Shown piece by piece: positions 1-6,895 of a DNA stretch of 64,000 bases. Under the pieces are notes generated by a model. That model was given only the letters and a program-made list of their open reading frames with translations, ran no database searches and had not been told where the DNA came from. The position numbers and the translations under genes are program-made. Source of the stretch: an uncultured Bacteroidales bacterium (GTDB taxonomy: Bacteria > Bacteroidota > Bacteroidia > Bacteroidales > UBA932). Within the stretch, counting starts at the first letter, position 1; each line of letters opens with the position of its first letter. The stretch covers positions 1 to 64,000 of the forward strand of contig CALUSM010000009.1 of NCBI GenBank assembly GCA_944323445.1, read 5' to 3'.

Positions 1-262
1 TCATCCGGAAGGTGCCGGGGCAAACGTCCTTTCTCCGGCACCTTCTCGAATTCGTTATAAGCCGACCTGCCTCGGAGACCTCTCTCGCCGGCCCTGCCCG
101 GGAACCCCATCCGGAAGGTGCCGGGGCAAACGTCCTTTCTCCGGCACCTTCTCGAATTCGTTATAAGCGGACCAGCCTCAGAAGCGTCTCTCGCCGGCCC
201 TGCCCTGGAAACCTATCCGGAAGGTGCAGGCGAAAGTGCCGTTTGCCCGGCACCTTCTCGTT
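1..262. repeat. Tandem 106-bp hairpin-bearing repeats, about 2.5 copies
   Basis: The word ATCCGGAAGGTGC recurs at about 3, 109 and 215, a strict 106-bp period. Units 1 and 2 are identical over their first ~58 nt and then differ at scattered positions; unit 3 keeps only the hairpin part and diverges after about 260. Each unit carries a hairpin with an 11-bp stem (GAAGGTGCCGG at 8-18 with CCGGCACCTTC at 35-45 in unit 1); in unit 3 one stem position is changed but inner bases (GGCGAA / TTTGCC) form additional pairs. 106 is not a multiple of three, so the array does not encode a repeat protein. It may continue left of the window. Function unknown; a REP-like intergenic element is my inference. 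Confidence 0.85.
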
Positions 263-282
263 TTGGTACGTGGAGTCACCTC

Positions 283-301
283 ACTCCTTCGGAAGGAGTG
301 G
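283..301. terminator. Short perfect hairpin downstream of the nitroreductase gene
   Basis: CACTCCTTC and GAAGGAGTG flank a single G, giving a perfect 19-nt inverted repeat. It lies 15 nt past the stop codon of the minus-strand nitroreductase gene, where a terminator is expected, but no T-tract follows on the minus strand, so termination is only a possibility. Confidence 0.4.
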
Positions 302-315
302 AGATGTTTACCCGT

Positions 316-939
316 TTACCTGTAGATAACCTTGTCAGGATCCCATTTGTCCTTGGGTTCCGGATTGTCAGCCGGCCAGCCGATGGGAATGACGCAGAGC
401 GGCACATGGTTCTCATCCATCTCCAGGATGCGGGAGACATCGGCGATGCGGTCCCGGACAGGGTAGACCCCGGTCCATACGGCCCCGAGTCCCATGGCGT
501 GAGCCGCCAGCAGGATGTTCTCGGTAGCGGCGGACACGTCCTGTACCCAGTAGGTCATGCCCTCTCCGGTCAGGAACCGCTCCCGGTCTCCGCAGGGCAC
601 GATGAGCACGGCTGCATCGGCTGCCATCTTGGCGTACGGCAGCACCTCGGCCAGCGACTTCATAAGCTCCCGGTCGCGTACCACGTAGAAAAACCAGGGC
701 TGTGTGTTCATGGCCGTGGGAGCTGCCATGCCGGCCTTGAGCAGGGCCGTTACGGTCTCCTCGTCCACAGGTTCGGAGGTATAGGCACGGATGCTGGTCC
801 GCGTGGCGATATTCTCCAGGACATCGGAGGATGTGCCGCTGCTGCTGTCGCCGTCAGAAGTGCCGACCCACAGGGCCACGGCCAGAATCGCGCAGCTCAG
901 GGCAACGAGTATAAGAGGGATGTAAAGTCTCGATTTCAT
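316..939 (-). CDS. Nitroreductase-family flavoprotein with N-terminal membrane anchor
   Basis: A 207-residue nitroreductase-fold protein, predicted to bind FMN and reduce a substrate with NAD(P)H. The family core is visible as RTSIRAYTSEPV near residue 45, AAPTAMNTQPWFF near 72, and the late segment GLGAVWTGVYP near 150. Unlike the usual cytosolic enzymes it begins with a charged residue pair and a ~22-residue hydrophobic stretch (YIPLILVALSCAILAVALWV), so the catalytic domain probably sits outside the inner membrane. The ALSC tetrad resembles a lipobox, but the hydrophobic run continues past it, so an anchor is as likely. I chose ATG at 939; a GTG at 951 would add four residues. Substrate unknown. 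Confidence 0.85.
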   Translation of the reverse strand: MKSRLYIPLILVALSCAILAVALWVGTSDGDSSSGTSSDVLENIATRTSIRAYTSEPVDEETVTALLKAGMAAPTAMNTQPWFFYVVRDRELMKSLAEVLPYAKMAADAAVLIVPCGDRERFLTGEGMTYWVQDVSAATENILLAAHAMGLGAVWTGVYPVRDRIADVSRILEMDENHVPLCVIPIGWPADNPEPKDKWDPDKVIYR

Positions 940-969
940 GATAACAGTCACTAAGGTGTTAAAGTTAAA

Positions 970-2946
970 TTATTTTCTATCAATGATGATGGCGAATCCT
1001 CCGCCCGGCGCAGCCTCTATGCTGAGTTCCTGTCCCGCAGTCCACACCAGGGTCTCTATCCGGTAGTCCTCTCCGCGTGAAGCGGCATTGACACCGTCGC
1101 GGAATACCCTGAAGGTATAGCTGCCCTCGGGAAGGTCGGGGGTGAAGGTCAGTGTACGGGCCTCAGTGCCGGTGATGCCGCCGATGTACCAGCGGTCACC
1201 CGAGCGGCGCTGAGTGATGATGTATCTGCCGATCTCTCCGGCCAGGACGCGGGTCTCGTCGTAGACCGTGGGAATGGCCGTGATGAACTCTGTGGTCTCC
1301 TGCTCCCGCACGTATGCCGTGGGAGAGTCGCAGAGCATGGTCAGGGGGGAGTCGAAGATGACGTAGAGGGCCACCTGATGCGCCCTGGTGCCCTGACTCA
1401 TGGGGTCGCTGTAGACGGCCGCGAAATTCCTCATCTGAGCATTGCGCAGGGCTCCCTGGGTGTAGTCCACTGGTCCGGCGGCCATGCGGATGTAGGGGAA
1501 AGTCACGTCGTAAGTGAGCATGTCCTCATCCGACCACTTCATCTGCTCGAGGCCCCAGACGCCCTCGTAGTTGAGCAGGTTGGGCCAGGTACGTTTCAGT
1601 CCGGTGGGCTTGTACATGCCGTGCAGGTCCACTACCAGGTGATACCTGGCGGCGGTCTCGAGGATACGGTAGTTCATCTCCACCACCTCCTGGTCGTCGC
1701 GGTCCATGAAGTCCACCTTGAAGCCGGCGATGCCCATCTCCGAATATGTGCTGCAGGCCTCCTCCAGCTTGTCATCCAGAACGTAGGCCACGGCCCAGAG
1801 AATTACGCCCACGCCCCTGGACTTGCCGTAGCGGGCCACTTTCTCCACGTCGAATCCTGGAATCGTCTTCATGATGTCGCCTCCTGTGCGGGGAGACCAG
1901 CCCTCGTCCACCACTACGTAGTGGATACCGCGCTCAGCCGCGAAATCGATCATGTATTTATAGGTGTCGGTGTTGATGCCGGCCTCGAAGTCCACTCCGG
2001 TGAAGCCCCAGTCGTTCCACCATTCCCAGGCGGCCTGTCCCGGACGGATCCACGAGAGATCCTCAATCCGGCTGGGAGAGCCGAGCAGCCATACGAGATC
2101 ATTCACCGGCAGCTCGGTGTCGTCGGAGGCCACGGAGACTATTCTCCAGGGATAGGTCCGTGTACCGGCCGTAATGGCCAGAGTGTCGGAGTTGCGCACG
2201 ATCCTCTCCTGGCATCTGTAGCCGTCCACGTAGGTGGTAGGCCGGCCGGCGAAGGCTCCGCGGAGGGTGCTGCCGCCCTCACTGCCCAGGAACATGCCGG
2301 GATATGACTCCAGGTCGGACTCGGTGATGAGCACCTTCTCGCCCGAGTCCAGGGCGACGAGCAGCGGAGTGATGGACAGCCGTCCGCTCTTAAAACCGCT
2401 CAGGGGCGAGACGGTGTACTGGCTCTCGAAGGAGGTCTGGAACGGGTTCTTGGTATTGGAACTGTAGGGTATGTATGCCTGGTAATCCTTGTCAAAACGG
2501 AATGTGGCCTCCTCGCCGACAACAGTGACGCTGTCTTTCAGGGATGTGGAGAAGCGGTAGGCGATGCCTTCGTCGTAGGCCCTGAACTCGAGGGCAAAAC
2601 CGGCCCGCAGAAACGTTATGGCGAGAGAGTTGTAGCTCTCCTCTATGCGGCTCTGGCGGTAGAGCGGTGTGTCTACGGAGTCCCGTACCGATGCAGTTCT
2701 GAACCGTACGGAGGAAAGATTCTCACGTCCAAGAACTTTTCCGTCAGCTAGAGTCATGGATACAGCTGAGGGAAGGATGAACGTGTGTCCGTCGTATGCG
2801 ATGCTGTAGGCAATGGAGTCGCTGACCTCCACTGTAACGGCAAGTCTGCCGTCCGGGGACTGAAGTGTGTGGGTCTTGGGTGCGGCAAAAAGCACCTGAG
2901 CCGAGACGAGGACTGTCACGGTTGATATAAAAAATCTTATGTTCAT
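970..2946 (-). CDS. Glycoside hydrolase family 97 protein (retaining type likely)
   Basis: A 658-residue secreted GH97 enzyme with a signal peptide ending about residue 22 (LFAAP). Order: N-terminal beta-sandwich (about 25-285), (beta/alpha)8 barrel (about 290-560, starting at RPGQAAWEWWNDWGF), and C-terminal beta domain. The barrel contains VVDEGWSP and GFKVDFMDRDDQ, with Asp412 at the position known as the nucleophile in retaining GH97 alpha-galactosidases; the catalytic-base Glu of inverting SusB-type enzymes appears replaced by Gly in VVDLHGMYKPTG. Glu467 (GLEQ) is the likely acid/base by spacing. It therefore probably acts on alpha-galactosides or related alpha-linkages rather than starch; the substrate is inference. 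No SusC/SusD pair is adjacent. Confidence 0.93.
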   Translation of the reverse strand: MNIRFFISTVTVLVSAQVLFAAPKTHTLQSPDGRLAVTVEVSDSIAYSIAYDGHTFILPSAVSMTLADGKVLGRENLSSVRFRTASVRDSVDTPLYRQSRIEESYNSLAITFLRAGFALEFRAYDEGIAYRFSTSLKDSVTVVGEEATFRFDKDYQAYIPYSSNTKNPFQTSFESQYTVSPLSGFKSGRLSITPLLVALDSGEKVLITESDLESYPGMFLGSEGGSTLRGAFAGRPTTYVDGYRCQERIVRNSDTLAITAGTRTYPWRIVSVASDDTELPVNDLVWLLGSPSRIEDLSWIRPGQAAWEWWNDWGFTGVDFEAGINTDTYKYMIDFAAERGIHYVVVDEGWSPRTGGDIMKTIPGFDVEKVARYGKSRGVGVILWAVAYVLDDKLEEACSTYSEMGIAGFKVDFMDRDDQEVVEMNYRILETAARYHLVVDLHGMYKPTGLKRTWPNLLNYEGVWGLEQMKWSDEDMLTYDVTFPYIRMAAGPVDYTQGALRNAQMRNFAAVYSDPMSQGTRAHQVALYVIFDSPLTMLCDSPTAYVREQETTEFITAIPTVYDETRVLAGEIGRYIITQRRSGDRWYIGGITGTEARTLTFTPDLPEGSYTFRVFRDGVNAASRGEDYRIETLVWTAGQELSIEAAPGGGFAIIIDRK

Positions 2947-2964
2947 GGCTGGGAGTTTAAAGGG

Positions 2965-3040
2965 TGGAGCCTCTCATGGGACTCGAACCCACGACCTGCT
3001 CATTACGAATGAGCTGCTCTACCAGCTGAGCTAAAGAGGC
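2965..3040 (-). tRNA. tRNA-Thr (anticodon CGT)
   Basis: The reverse strand folds as a 76-nt tRNA: acceptor GCCTCTT paired with GAGAGGC, D arm GCTCAGCTGGTAGAGC, anticodon stem GCTCA/TGAGC closing loop TTCGTAA (anticodon CGT, reading ACG threonine codons), T loop TTCGAGT, and an encoded 3' TCCA. It lies between the GH97 gene and a divergent flavoprotein gene. Confidence 0.97.
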
Positions 3041-3054
3041 TTGATTTGAGGACG

Positions 3055-3062
3055 CAAATATA
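3055..3062 (-). promoter_or_regulatory. Bacteroidota -7 element for tRNA-Thr
   Basis: TATATTTG on the minus strand matches TAnnTTTG and ends 15 nt before the tRNA 5' end. No clear TTTG -33 element is visible. Confidence 0.6.
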
Positions 3063-3073
3063 GAAAATAATTC

Positions 3074-3081
3074 TAATTTTG
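3074..3081 (+). promoter_or_regulatory. Bacteroidota -7 element for flavoprotein gene
   Basis: TAATTTTG on the plus strand matches TAnnTTTG, 31 nt upstream of the chosen ATG at 3113. It is back to back with the tRNA promoter. Confidence 0.5.
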
Positions 3082-3112
3082 CGAAAATAAAAATAAGAAC
3101 GGTATGTGTATT

Positions 3113-4345
3113 ATGGAATACGATGTGGTCATAATAGGAGGCGGGGCCGCGGGGATGATGGCGGCGGCACTGGCATCGGAGAGCAGTCTCAGAGTTGCGT
3201 TGATAGAGAAGAACAGTCAGTGCGGTAGAAAATTGCTGCTTACAGGCAAGGGACGCTGCAATATAACCAACACTCGTCCGTGGGATGAGTTCAAGGAGCA
3301 TGTCCATCCCGATTCCGGATTTCTGCGTCCGGCGTTCATGGCGTTTTCCAATGCGGATACTGTGGCATTTTTCCGGAAGCTGGGTCTACCGGTGACGGAG
3401 GAGCGGGGGATGAGGATATTTCCGAGCTCGGGCAAGAGTTCGGACGTGAGGGACGTGCTGGTTTCGCGTATCTCGGCGGCCACCAACGTGGACATCCGCT
3501 GTGACAGCGAAGCGGTCTCTGTACTTCGTTCTTCCTCAAGCCATTTTGTCGTGGAGGTCCTTCATTCGGGAGACAGGATGAATATGCTGGAGCTGGTGAC
3601 GGACTCGGTAATCGTAGCGACAGGCGGCCTTTCCTATCCTGCCACCGGGTCTACCGGAGACGGATACCGGTTCGCGCGGGAGATGGGGCATACCGTTGTT
3701 GACACGTCTCCGTCGCTGACGGCTCTTGTTCCGACGAGGTACAATTTTGCCCTTGCCGGCCTGACGCTCCGTAATGTCAGCCTGCAGCTCCTGGTGGACG
3801 GAGGAGTGGTGCAGGACGAGTTCGGGGAGCTGACTTTCACCAATGACGGACTGGAAGGCGCACTGGGATTCAGGGTCAGCCGCAGGGCGGTGAAGGCTCT
3901 GGATGAGGGCAAGAAGGTGGAGGTGCTCATGGACCTGAAGCCAGCGGTGACCCGGGCTGAGCTTAAGGCAAGGATTGAACGGGAGTACCGTCCGGGACTG
4001 AGCCTGCAGCGTTTTCTTGAAAAATTCCTGCCTGTCCAGGCCGTCAGGCCGTTCATGGACTCCGATCCTTCACTGACTGTGCAGAATCTTCCAGTCAGGC
4101 TCAAGAGCTGGAAATTTCTGATTAAAGGATATGTCGACTACCGGCGGGCTGTCGTTACCGCCGGAGGAGTTTCACTCAGGGAGGTGTCCCGCAAGACGAT
4201 GGAGTCGAAGTTGGTCCCCGGTCTCTATTTTGCCGGGGAAGTGCTGGACCTTGACGCCGATACCGGAGGGTACAACCTCCAGATTGCCTTCTCCACGGCT
4301 GCCGCGGCGGTCCGCAGCATAGTGAGCCGCTCTATCTTACGATGA
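3113..4345 (+). CDS. HI0933/YhiN-type NAD(P)/FAD-dependent oxidoreductase
   Basis: A 410-residue flavoprotein of the HI0933-like (BaiN/aminoacetone oxidase) family. The N-terminal Rossmann dinucleotide site is VVIIGGGAAGMMAA (residues ~5-18), followed by the family hallmark CGRKLLLTGKGRCNITN (~37-53) and a second glycine-rich site VIVATGGLSYPATGSTGDGY near 170. The C-terminus has the family motif LYFAGEVLDLDADTGGYNLQ, which completes FAD binding. Physiological substrate is not settled for this family. ATG at 3104 would add three residues; 3113 gives the canonical MEYDVVIIGGG start. The 3' end overlaps the convergent FAH-like gene by 14 bp. Confidence 0.93.
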   Translation: MEYDVVIIGGGAAGMMAAALASESSLRVALIEKNSQCGRKLLLTGKGRCNITNTRPWDEFKEHVHPDSGFLRPAFMAFSNADTVAFFRKLGLPVTEERGMRIFPSSGKSSDVRDVLVSRISAATNVDIRCDSEAVSVLRSSSSHFVVEVLHSGDRMNMLELVTDSVIVATGGLSYPATGSTGDGYRFAREMGHTVVDTSPSLTALVPTRYNFALAGLTLRNVSLQLLVDGGVVQDEFGELTFTNDGLEGALGFRVSRRAVKALDEGKKVEVLMDLKPAVTRAELKARIEREYRPGLSLQRFLEKFLPVQAVRPFMDSDPSLTVQNLPVRLKSWKFLIKGYVDYRRAVVTAGGVSLREVSRKTMESKLVPGLYFAGEVLDLDADTGGYNLQIAFSTAAAAVRSIVSRSILR

Positions 4346-4904
4346 CGCTGATAAGACCGCTTGTCCCGAACGTGGCGGTAAGATGTTCCCGGCGGCCTGT
4401 CCTGACGGGGGCGGCCAGCTCGAATGCCAGCATGTCCCCGGTCCTTACGGAGCAATACCGGCTCATGGCCGTGAACCGTCCGCATATTTCCCTGAGCGTG
4501 GGACACCGTTCTATACGACAGCGTTCCAGTCCGTTTGTCTTCAGTACAAAAGGTTTGGTCTCAGAGATATATCCTGGGTATCTGTCCAGGGGAATCAGTC
4601 CGTAGGGTATGACAGTCGAGTAGTCGAGGGCATTCTCTACGAAAATGCGGTCAGCCTCAGGAACCGCTTCCGGGACGAGGGACGCCTTGAGCAGTATTCC
4701 GCATGAGAACGGACCGAGATACCGTCCGGCGAACTGTTCCTGTACGGCTTTGCCGGAGCGTTCGGACCTGAAGCACAGTATGGGAACAGCCGCCACTTCC
4801 GAGACATAGTCCGGAATATAGAAATCCGTAAGCGCGCGTATCAGAGTCGAGTCGGAGCGGAAGTAGAAGCTCCCTTCGCTCAGAGGGGAGATCAGGATAT
4901 TCAC
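4332..4904 (-). CDS. Degenerate fumarylacetoacetate hydrolase-fold protein
   Basis: A 190-residue protein that follows the exonuclease gene with a 4-bp ATGA overlap, so the two are probably co-translated. Segments resemble the short FAH-family proteins of Bacteroidota: FYFRSDSTLI / FYIPDY near the start, QFAGRYLGPFSCGI near 58-71, and AMSRYCSVRTGDMLAF near 145-160 (compare family SRY-x-TLKTGDLIFTGTP). The acidic metal ligands of active FAH enzymes (ExE before the QFAxRY segment and Asp in GIDFTARDL) are absent here, replaced by non-acidic residues (VAAVPILCF, GILLKASL). I infer a catalytically dead FAH fold, possibly a binding or structural partner. The family assignment comes from remembered patterns, not a search. 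Confidence 0.65.
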   Translation of the reverse strand: MNILISPLSEGSFYFRSDSTLIRALTDFYIPDYVSEVAAVPILCFRSERSGKAVQEQFAGRYLGPFSCGILLKASLVPEAVPEADRIFVENALDYSTVIPYGLIPLDRYPGYISETKPFVLKTNGLERCRIERCPTLREICGRFTAMSRYCSVRTGDMLAFELAAPVRTGRREHLTATFGTSGLISVIVR

Positions 4905-5668
4905 TTTGAGGATTTTATCTTAATCTCTGTCAGGACTTTCTTGGTGTCGAGGGTGAAGTCTCCATTCATCATCCACGAGTAGTAGCTGGGTTCGCGGCGG
5001 AGGACTTCCTCCACCGGTTTGCCTTTGTGCTTGCCGAAGTTGAACACGGGGACATCCTGGTCGTTGTATATGATGCGGCCGGCATAGTCGGCAAACTTGG
5101 TCTTGGATGAGAAATCGGCCAGAAAGTTGATGTCGTTCTGGAGGGTGTCGGAGTATTTGTCAAGCTGTGCCTGCAGTATCTCATAAGTGGCCACGGTGTC
5201 GGCCTCGGCGGAGTGGGCGTGCTCCAGGTCCTTGTGGCAGTAGAACTTATAGGCTGCTGAGAGAGTCCTCTGCTCCATCTTGTGGAAGATGTTCTGCACG
5301 TCCACCAGTTTCCTCTTGCGGAAGTCGAAGTCCACTCCGGCACGGAGGAACTCCTCGTAGAGGACGGGTATGTCGAACTTGTTGGAGTTGTAGCCGGCTA
5401 TGTCGCAGCCTTCCATCCAGCGGGCCAGGGATTTGGCTATCTGGTTGAAGGTCGGGCAGTCCTTTACGTCTTCGTCATGTATGCCGTGGATGCGGGTGGC
5501 TTCCTCCGAGATGTGTATGGTGGGGTTGATGCGGCGGGTCTTGACTTCAGTGCTGCCGTCCGGCATGACTTTGACCATGGATATCTCCACTATGCGGTCT
5601 GTGGCCACGTTGAGGCCGGTGCTTTCGATGTCGAAGAATATAATCGGATTTTTGAGATTGAGCTTCAT
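4901..5668 (-). CDS. DnaQ-like 3'-5' exonuclease
   Basis: A 255-residue DEDD-superfamily exonuclease related to the DNA polymerase III epsilon subunit. ExoI is FFDIESTGL (Asp13, Glu15), ExoII is AGYNSNKFDIPVL near residue 94, and ExoIII is HAHSAEADTVAT near 150 with the catalytic His and Asp. The C-terminal part (FNFGKHKGKPVEEVLRREP) is the small domain often attached to such proteins. It starts 12 bp after dnaN ends and runs into the FAH-like gene, so it likely acts with the replicative polymerase as a proofreading or repair exonuclease. Confidence 0.92.
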   Translation of the reverse strand: MKLNLKNPIIFFDIESTGLNVATDRIVEISMVKVMPDGSTEVKTRRINPTIHISEEATRIHGIHDEDVKDCPTFNQIAKSLARWMEGCDIAGYNSNKFDIPVLYEEFLRAGVDFDFRKRKLVDVQNIFHKMEQRTLSAAYKFYCHKDLEHAHSAEADTVATYEILQAQLDKYSDTLQNDINFLADFSSKTKFADYAGRIIYNDQDVPVFNFGKHKGKPVEEVLRREPSYYSWMMNGDFTLDTKKVLTEIKIKSSK

Positions 5669-5680
5669 TGCTTGCTGGGG

Positions 5681-6808
5681 TTAGTTGGGGATACGGATGG
5701 GCATAAGCAGGGAGCATATATCCTCGTCCGGATTGTGGTCCTCGGCGGCTACGATGAGGGCGGCGCGGGCGGGGTCGGCCAGTTCGAAGCAGACTTCCTC
5801 GTACGGCAGGTTGGACAGTATCTCTATGAGGAAGGTGGACTTGAAACCGATGTCCATGGGTTCTCCGTCATACTGGCAGGGAAGGGTCTCGTGTGCTGAG
5901 ATGGAGAATCCGGTGTCCTGGGCTGATATGACCAGGGTGTTGAACGACAAGGAGAACTTCATGCTGGAAGTGGCCTGGTTGGAGCAAACTGACACGCGTT
6001 TGGCAGCGTTGAGCAGGGTGGTGCGGCTGATGAACATCTTGTTCTGGTTGTTCTTCGGAATGACAGTCCTGTATGCAGGGTAAGTGCCGTCCACCAGACG
6101 TCCGACGAGCAGGCATCCGTCAAATTCGAAATGGGCGTTCTTTCCGTCGAAAGTCACGGTCACGTCACTGTCCGACTTGGAAAGGAGGCCGCGGAGGATG
6201 GCCGCAGGTTTCTTGGGAAGGATGAATGATGATTTCTGTTCCGAGCGTATGTCGATGCGTGTGTAGCATACCAGCTTGTGGGAGTCGGAGGCCACCAGGG
6301 ATGTGGACTCGGGGGTGAGGTCGAAGAGCACGCCGTTCATCACGGGTCTCAGCACTTCGTCTGCCGTAGCATAGAGCGTGTAGCCCAGGCCGGCGGAAAG
6401 TGTCTCGGCGGGTATGTTCACGGTCACCGCCAGCTCATCCATTGCCGGAAGCTCGGGATAGTAGTCGGCGGGAAAGAAAGGTATCTTCTGCGCTCCTGTG
6501 GACCAGCTGATCTGGAGGGTGCTGTTGTCCTCGAGGGTCTTGAACTCTATTGGCATGTCCGGAAACTCCTTGAGGGAGTCGGTGAGAATCTTGGCGGGTA
6601 CTGCCGCAGCTCCGTCTTCCATCACCTCGTCTACGGGGATGACGGTCCGCAGGGTGGTCTCTGAGTCGGAGGCGGTCACTTCCAGGGAGTTCCCCCTGAG
6701 GACAAAGAGAAAGTTGTCCAGGATGGGGGTTGTGGTCTTGTTTGAAATCACTCTGAGCCCGGAGAGCAGCCCGCGTAGAAGCTCAGTGCTCGATACTGTA
6801 AAATTCAT
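5681..6808 (-). CDS. dnaN: DNA polymerase III subunit beta (sliding clamp)
   Basis: A 375-residue clamp protein of standard length that dimerises around DNA and tethers polymerase III. Family features include the start MNFTVSSTELLRGL, SLEVTASDSETTLRT, LVASDSHKLVCY near 175, FDGCLLVGRLVDGTYPAYRTVIPK near 230, and the C-terminal PMRIPN close to the usual PMR end that contributes to the partner-binding pocket. First gene of a three-gene minus-strand operon. A -7 element (6836-6843) and a DnaA box (6873-6881) lie upstream. It is about 23 kb from dnaA, unlike the dnaA-dnaN pairing common in other phyla. Confidence 0.97.
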   Translation of the reverse strand: MNFTVSSTELLRGLLSGLRVISNKTTTPILDNFLFVLRGNSLEVTASDSETTLRTVIPVDEVMEDGAAAVPAKILTDSLKEFPDMPIEFKTLEDNSTLQISWSTGAQKIPFFPADYYPELPAMDELAVTVNIPAETLSAGLGYTLYATADEVLRPVMNGVLFDLTPESTSLVASDSHKLVCYTRIDIRSEQKSSFILPKKPAAILRGLLSKSDSDVTVTFDGKNAHFEFDGCLLVGRLVDGTYPAYRTVIPKNNQNKMFISRTTLLNAAKRVSVCSNQATSSMKFSLSFNTLVISAQDTGFSISAHETLPCQYDGEPMDIGFKSTFLIEILSNLPYEEVCFELADPARAALIVAAEDHNPDEDICSLLMPIRIPN

Positions 6809-6835
6809 CTTCAGGTATTTTTAGCTTTAGGGTGA

Positions 6836-6843
6836 CAAAAGTA
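6836..6843 (-). promoter_or_regulatory. dnaN -7 promoter element
   Basis: TACTTTTG on the minus strand matches TAnnTTTG, 27 nt upstream of the dnaN start. It predicts a leader of about 20 nt. Confidence 0.55.
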
Positions 6844-6872
6844 CAAAAATTTTGGCATATATTTTGAGTTAT

Positions 6873-6881
6873 TTATCCACA
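6873..6881. promoter_or_regulatory. Perfect DnaA box in the dnaN-htrA intergenic region
   Basis: TTATCCACA is the exact consensus DnaA box. It sits 29 bp upstream of the dnaN -7 element and 14 bp upstream of the htrA start, so DnaA binding could affect either divergent gene. A single box can occur by chance, so the role is inference. Confidence 0.5.
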
Positions 6882-6895
6882 AAACCGAAAAAATA

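Noticed and set aside
1-262. CRISPR array for the 106-bp repeats
   Set aside because: The repeat is contiguous with no unique spacers of regular length, and no cas genes are in the window.
118-954. Long frame through the repeat array and opposite the nitroreductase as a gene
   Set aside because: It is antisense to a clear nitroreductase gene over most of its length, and the 106-bp period shifts frame between units.
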